Shown here: piece after piece, positions 50,179-52,332 of the stretch
How positions within the stretch are numbered: position 1 is the stretch's first letter
Layout of the letters: the number at the start of each line of letters is the position of its first letter
Assembly: GCA_002329365.1 (NCBI GenBank)
Contig: DCUB01000005.1
Coordinates: 1-52,332 of the forward strand
DNA: 52,332 bases
Origin: Ruminococcaceae bacterium UBA1425
GTDB taxonomy: Bacteria > Bacillota > Clostridia > Oscillospirales > Acutalibacteraceae
Reading direction: 5' to 3'
Made by a program: the position numbers and the translations under genes
The notes under the pieces: generated by a model
What the model was told of the DNA's origin: nothing
What the model saw: the letters and a program-made list of their open reading frames with translations, nothing else
Database searches by the model: none

Positions 50179-52119
50179 TTGAAAAAAATATTATTGCCGA
50201 TATTCAGAATAACGGGTGTCTTTGCCTGCGCGGCCGCGCTCGTTTTATGCTTATTGCCTCAAAACGGCCCGTTTGCCGATGCGACGGGAATTGAGGATGT
50301 AAAAGGTACGAAAAGATACATAATCGACAATCCGTATGCAACGGTCGACTGGGATAACTGGAGCGACTACAAGTCAAACCTTCACACCCACTCGAACATA
50401 AGCGACGGAGATTCGCACTTTAATGCGATGATTGAGGATTATTATGCCGCGGGCTACGACTGCCTTTCGATGACCGACCACGGAACGGTGAACTACGGCT
50501 GGACGGCAAGCAAGTCGCGTCATGCCATTTTCGGATATCAGTTTGTAGTTCACGGCAGTCCGAAGGCTCTTTCGTCGTCTCGGAATCAGGCAATAACAAC
50601 CGGCTCCGACAGAAACGGCCGTAAGATGATAGACGTTCCTCTCGGTATCGAGCTTAACGGCGCTTCCACTGCAAAGGTGCATGTCTGCGGCTGGTTTGTC
50701 GATGCGGGAGACGGAGACATGGAGATGGGCGCCTCCGGCATCAGCGGTGTTATTACCGCCGTCCAGAAGAACCATAACAAGGGCGGAAACACTCATGTAA
50801 ACCATGTAGGCGAATGGTCAGACGGAAATTACAACACGTCGTTTATTAACGATTTCACGAATGTTTTCAAAACATATAACACCTGTCTCGGTTTTGAGCT
50901 TGTCAATACCTCCGACGGCAGAACGTCAGGCGACCGTGTTCTCTACGACAAGTGCCTTCAGGTGCTGGCTCCCTTGGGCAGGCATTTGTGGGGCTTCTGC
51001 GAGGATGACGCGCACGACAATGGCGACGTAAACAGAAACGCGAATTATCTTTGGATGCCTTCAAACACAGTGGCAAACGTAAGAACCTGCCTTCAGACCG
51101 GCGCCTTCTTCGCTTCGTCCAAAAACTCCAAGGGCGCAAACGAGCTTAACGGAGTAACTGGCACGGGCGACTATCCCAGGGTTACAAGGATTACGATTGA
51201 CGACGTTCACAGCCAGATAACCTTCAATATCGCAAAGGCGACTAAGGCACGTATCGTCGCCGACGGAGTCCTGATTGACACAAAAGACTGCAACGCGAGC
51301 GGCGACGTCGTAACGTTCGACCTCAACAGCTATGAGTCACAGATAAACAGCTATGTACGCGTTTATTTCACTGGTGGCGGCGGCATCACATATGTTCAGC
51401 CGTTCTACCTCACGAGCGTTCCATATTCCGAGGCTACCGTGGTGATAAACGTCACGAATGCGGTCGACTCGACAATAAGCGTCAGGAACTCTCTCGGCGC
51501 GCTTCAGACACCTGTTTCAAGCAACAGGATATCGGCTACTTATAACTTCGATACGGAAGGCACATATACATACACAATAGAAAATGACGGCTATTACCCC
51601 GAGTCGGGTTCGTTCACGATAACAACCGTCGACCTTACAACGGCTGCGCAGAAAGAGATAAACGTCAGCATCAATCAGATTCCGCAAATCGTTTTCGGCA
51701 CTGAAGTGCCCTGCAAGCCCGACCATGAAAGAAAGATAATTGACGGAATCTCGCAGGGTATCACAGCAGAGCAGGTAGCGGCAATCGCCAGCTCGTCAAA
51801 CTCGAGCGGTCAGATATTCATTACGCCGACGCCAAACGGTTACGGAACGGGAACAACAATAGAGCTGAAAGCCTTGGGCGGAGAGCTGCTTGAAAAATAC
51901 ACGATTGTAATATACGGAGACCTCGACGGCAACGGCATAGTTGACGCGTGCGATTCCAATATCCTCAGTCTTAAGTTCTATAACCTGCCGCTTACTCCGG
52001 CCTTGACGGCGGCAAGCGACGTAAACAACGACGGCGTTATTAACGCACTCGACGCGCAAATGCTCATTGATTTCGGAATGTCGCTCGGTACAACGCTTGA
52101 CGTCGTTCAAAACAGATAA
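50179..52119 (+). CDS. Secreted PHP-domain protein with C-terminal dockerin
   Basis: The 646-residue protein starts at TTG 50179, nine bases after AAGGAG; earlier in-frame codons lie too close or upstream of it. A signal peptide (KKILLPIFRITGVFACAAA, cleavage near FADA) leads to a PHP phosphoesterase domain with NLHTHS (His69, His71), SDGD (75-78) and MTDHG (Asp100, His101). One or two beta-sandwich modules follow (VTRITIDDVHSQITFNIAKA, ATVVINVTNAVDSTISVRNS). The last 68 residues form a type I dockerin with two calcium loops, DLDGNGIVDACDSN and DVNNDGVINALDAQ. It is thus an extracellular phosphoesterase meant to dock on a cohesin scaffold. Confidence 0.87.
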   Translation: MKKILLPIFRITGVFACAAALVLCLLPQNGPFADATGIEDVKGTKRYIIDNPYATVDWDNWSDYKSNLHTHSNISDGDSHFNAMIEDYYAAGYDCLSMTDHGTVNYGWTASKSRHAIFGYQFVVHGSPKALSSSRNQAITTGSDRNGRKMIDVPLGIELNGASTAKVHVCGWFVDAGDGDMEMGASGISGVITAVQKNHNKGGNTHVNHVGEWSDGNYNTSFINDFTNVFKTYNTCLGFELVNTSDGRTSGDRVLYDKCLQVLAPLGRHLWGFCEDDAHDNGDVNRNANYLWMPSNTVANVRTCLQTGAFFASSKNSKGANELNGVTGTGDYPRVTRITIDDVHSQITFNIAKATKARIVADGVLIDTKDCNASGDVVTFDLNSYESQINSYVRVYFTGGGGITYVQPFYLTSVPYSEATVVINVTNAVDSTISVRNSLGALQTPVSSNRISATYNFDTEGTYTYTIENDGYYPESGSFTITTVDLTTAAQKEINVSINQIPQIVFGTEVPCKPDHERKIIDGISQGITAEQVAAIASSSNSSGQIFITPTPNGYGTGTTIELKALGGELLEKYTIVIYGDLDGNGIVDACDSNILSLKFYNLPLTPALTAASDVNNDGVINALDAQMLIDFGMSLGTTLDVVQNR

Positions 52120-52135
52120 ACCATAAAAAATAATA

Positions 52136-52189
52136 AGGGCTGTATTGCGAGGGGACTGTTTACGATCCCTTCACATACAGCTCTTTTTT
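52136..52189 (+). terminator. Rho-independent terminator after the PHP-dockerin gene
   Basis: Outer stem AGGGCTGTA (52136-52144) pairs with TACAGCTCT (52176-52184 region), with an inner GGGGA/TCCCT stem, then TTTTTT to 52189. Confidence 0.82.
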
Positions 52190-52201
52190 AAGGAGTTTAT
52201 A

Positions 52202-52332
52202 ATGAAATACGCGTTAATCGGCTGCGGTCGTGTTTCGCCTAACCACATCGCGGCGGCTGTTGAAAACGGGCTTGAAATCGCGGCATTGTGCGATATTGAC
52301 ATCAATAATGCAAAAAAGAGCGCCGCTGAATT
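52202..52332 (+). CDS. Gfo/Idh/MocA-family oxidoreductase, 5' part only
   Basis: The open frame starts at ATG 52202, eight bases after AAGGAG, and runs off the window after 43 codons. The visible sequence, MKYALIGCGRVSPNHIAAAV followed by ENGLEIAALCDIDINNAKKS, is the Rossmann start of a sugar-dehydrogenase-like enzyme. The form GCGRVSPNH is typical of the nucleotide-sugar 3-dehydrogenase (WlbA-like) branch, so a role in nucleotide-sugar synthesis is possible, but the fragment is too short to decide. Confidence 0.85.
   Translation, partial: MKYALIGCGRVSPNHIAAAVENGLEIAALCDIDINNAKKSAAE

Noticed and set aside
1..52332. Defence island, prophage or transposon
   Set aside because: No integrase, transposase, phage structural, restriction, toxin-antitoxin or reverse transcriptase gene is recognisable on either strand.

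Overview
The window reads as chromosome from an endospore-forming member of the Clostridia (Firmicutes/Bacillota), probably an uncultured gut or rumen lineage. The evidence is a spoIIGA-sigE pair, strong AGGAGG-type ribosome binding sites, sigma-A promoters, lipoproteins with classical lipoboxes, and a dockerin-bearing secreted protein. G+C is near 50 %. No tRNA, rRNA, phage, insertion sequence or CRISPR array is visible. Genus-level placement is not possible from the sequence alone.

Layout. 1-2.5 kb: HD-domain protein and tcdA (+), terminator, then a DUF4003 gene (-). 2.7-3.8 kb: a decayed beta-helix gene. 3.8-4.3 kb: gene-free and packed with short palindromic repeats. 4.3-6.4 kb: rocD and a lipoprotein (-). 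6.5-8.4 kb: promoter, leader, rpsB-tsf and terminator (+). 8.4-11.6 kb: secreted LCAT/lipase-like hydrolase and an aldose-1-epimerase-like protein (+). 11.7-16.3 kb: DtxR/MntR-like regulator, two flavoproteins and a divergent pyrimidine-nucleoside-phosphorylase homologue (+). 16.5-19.2 kb: trpS, an acyltransferase-type membrane protein and an Mrp-type ATPase (-). 19.3-23.9 kb: a four-gene operon (-) of GPH-type transporter, DUF3798-like lipoprotein, histidine phosphatase and CE15-like esterase, led by a promoter with an inverted repeat in its spacer. 24-35 kb: nine to ten co-directional minus-strand genes running from a degenerate PASTA kinase through a PTS-IIC-like protein, mntP, two Gfo/Idh/MocA dehydrogenases, a zinc-ribbon/TPR membrane protein and a propeller/alpha-barrel fusion to glycerol-1-phosphate dehydrogenase, closed by a terminator. 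35.2-40.5 kb: alaS, HIT protein, ComEC (+). 40.7-47.1 kb: a five-gene operon (-) of zinc-ribbon propeller membrane protein, nagA, MATE transporter, cyclophilin and phosphohexomutase. 47.2-48.8 kb: spoIIGA-sigE (+). 49-52.3 kb: secreted metallophosphoesterase, secreted PHP-dockerin protein, terminator, and the start of a third Gfo/Idh/MocA gene (+).

How the genes work together. Housekeeping functions (rpsB-tsf, alaS, trpS, nagA, phosphohexomutase) are interleaved with accessory carbohydrate and cell-envelope genes. Three unrelated proteins share one architecture: N-terminal Cys-rich zinc ribbon(s), a single membrane segment and an outside domain (PASTA, TPR or propeller). No known defence or mobile system is present. 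The points most worth a second look are: a PASTA kinase that has lost Lys, HRD-Asp and DFG-Asp; a nucleoside phosphorylase homologue lacking three conserved lysines; a ComEC whose nuclease-like domain lacks its metal-binding motif; a spoIIGA frame that runs 158 bp into sigE past a T7 tract; a 35-bp exact duplication of a zinc knuckle; and two related families of intergenic palindromes.
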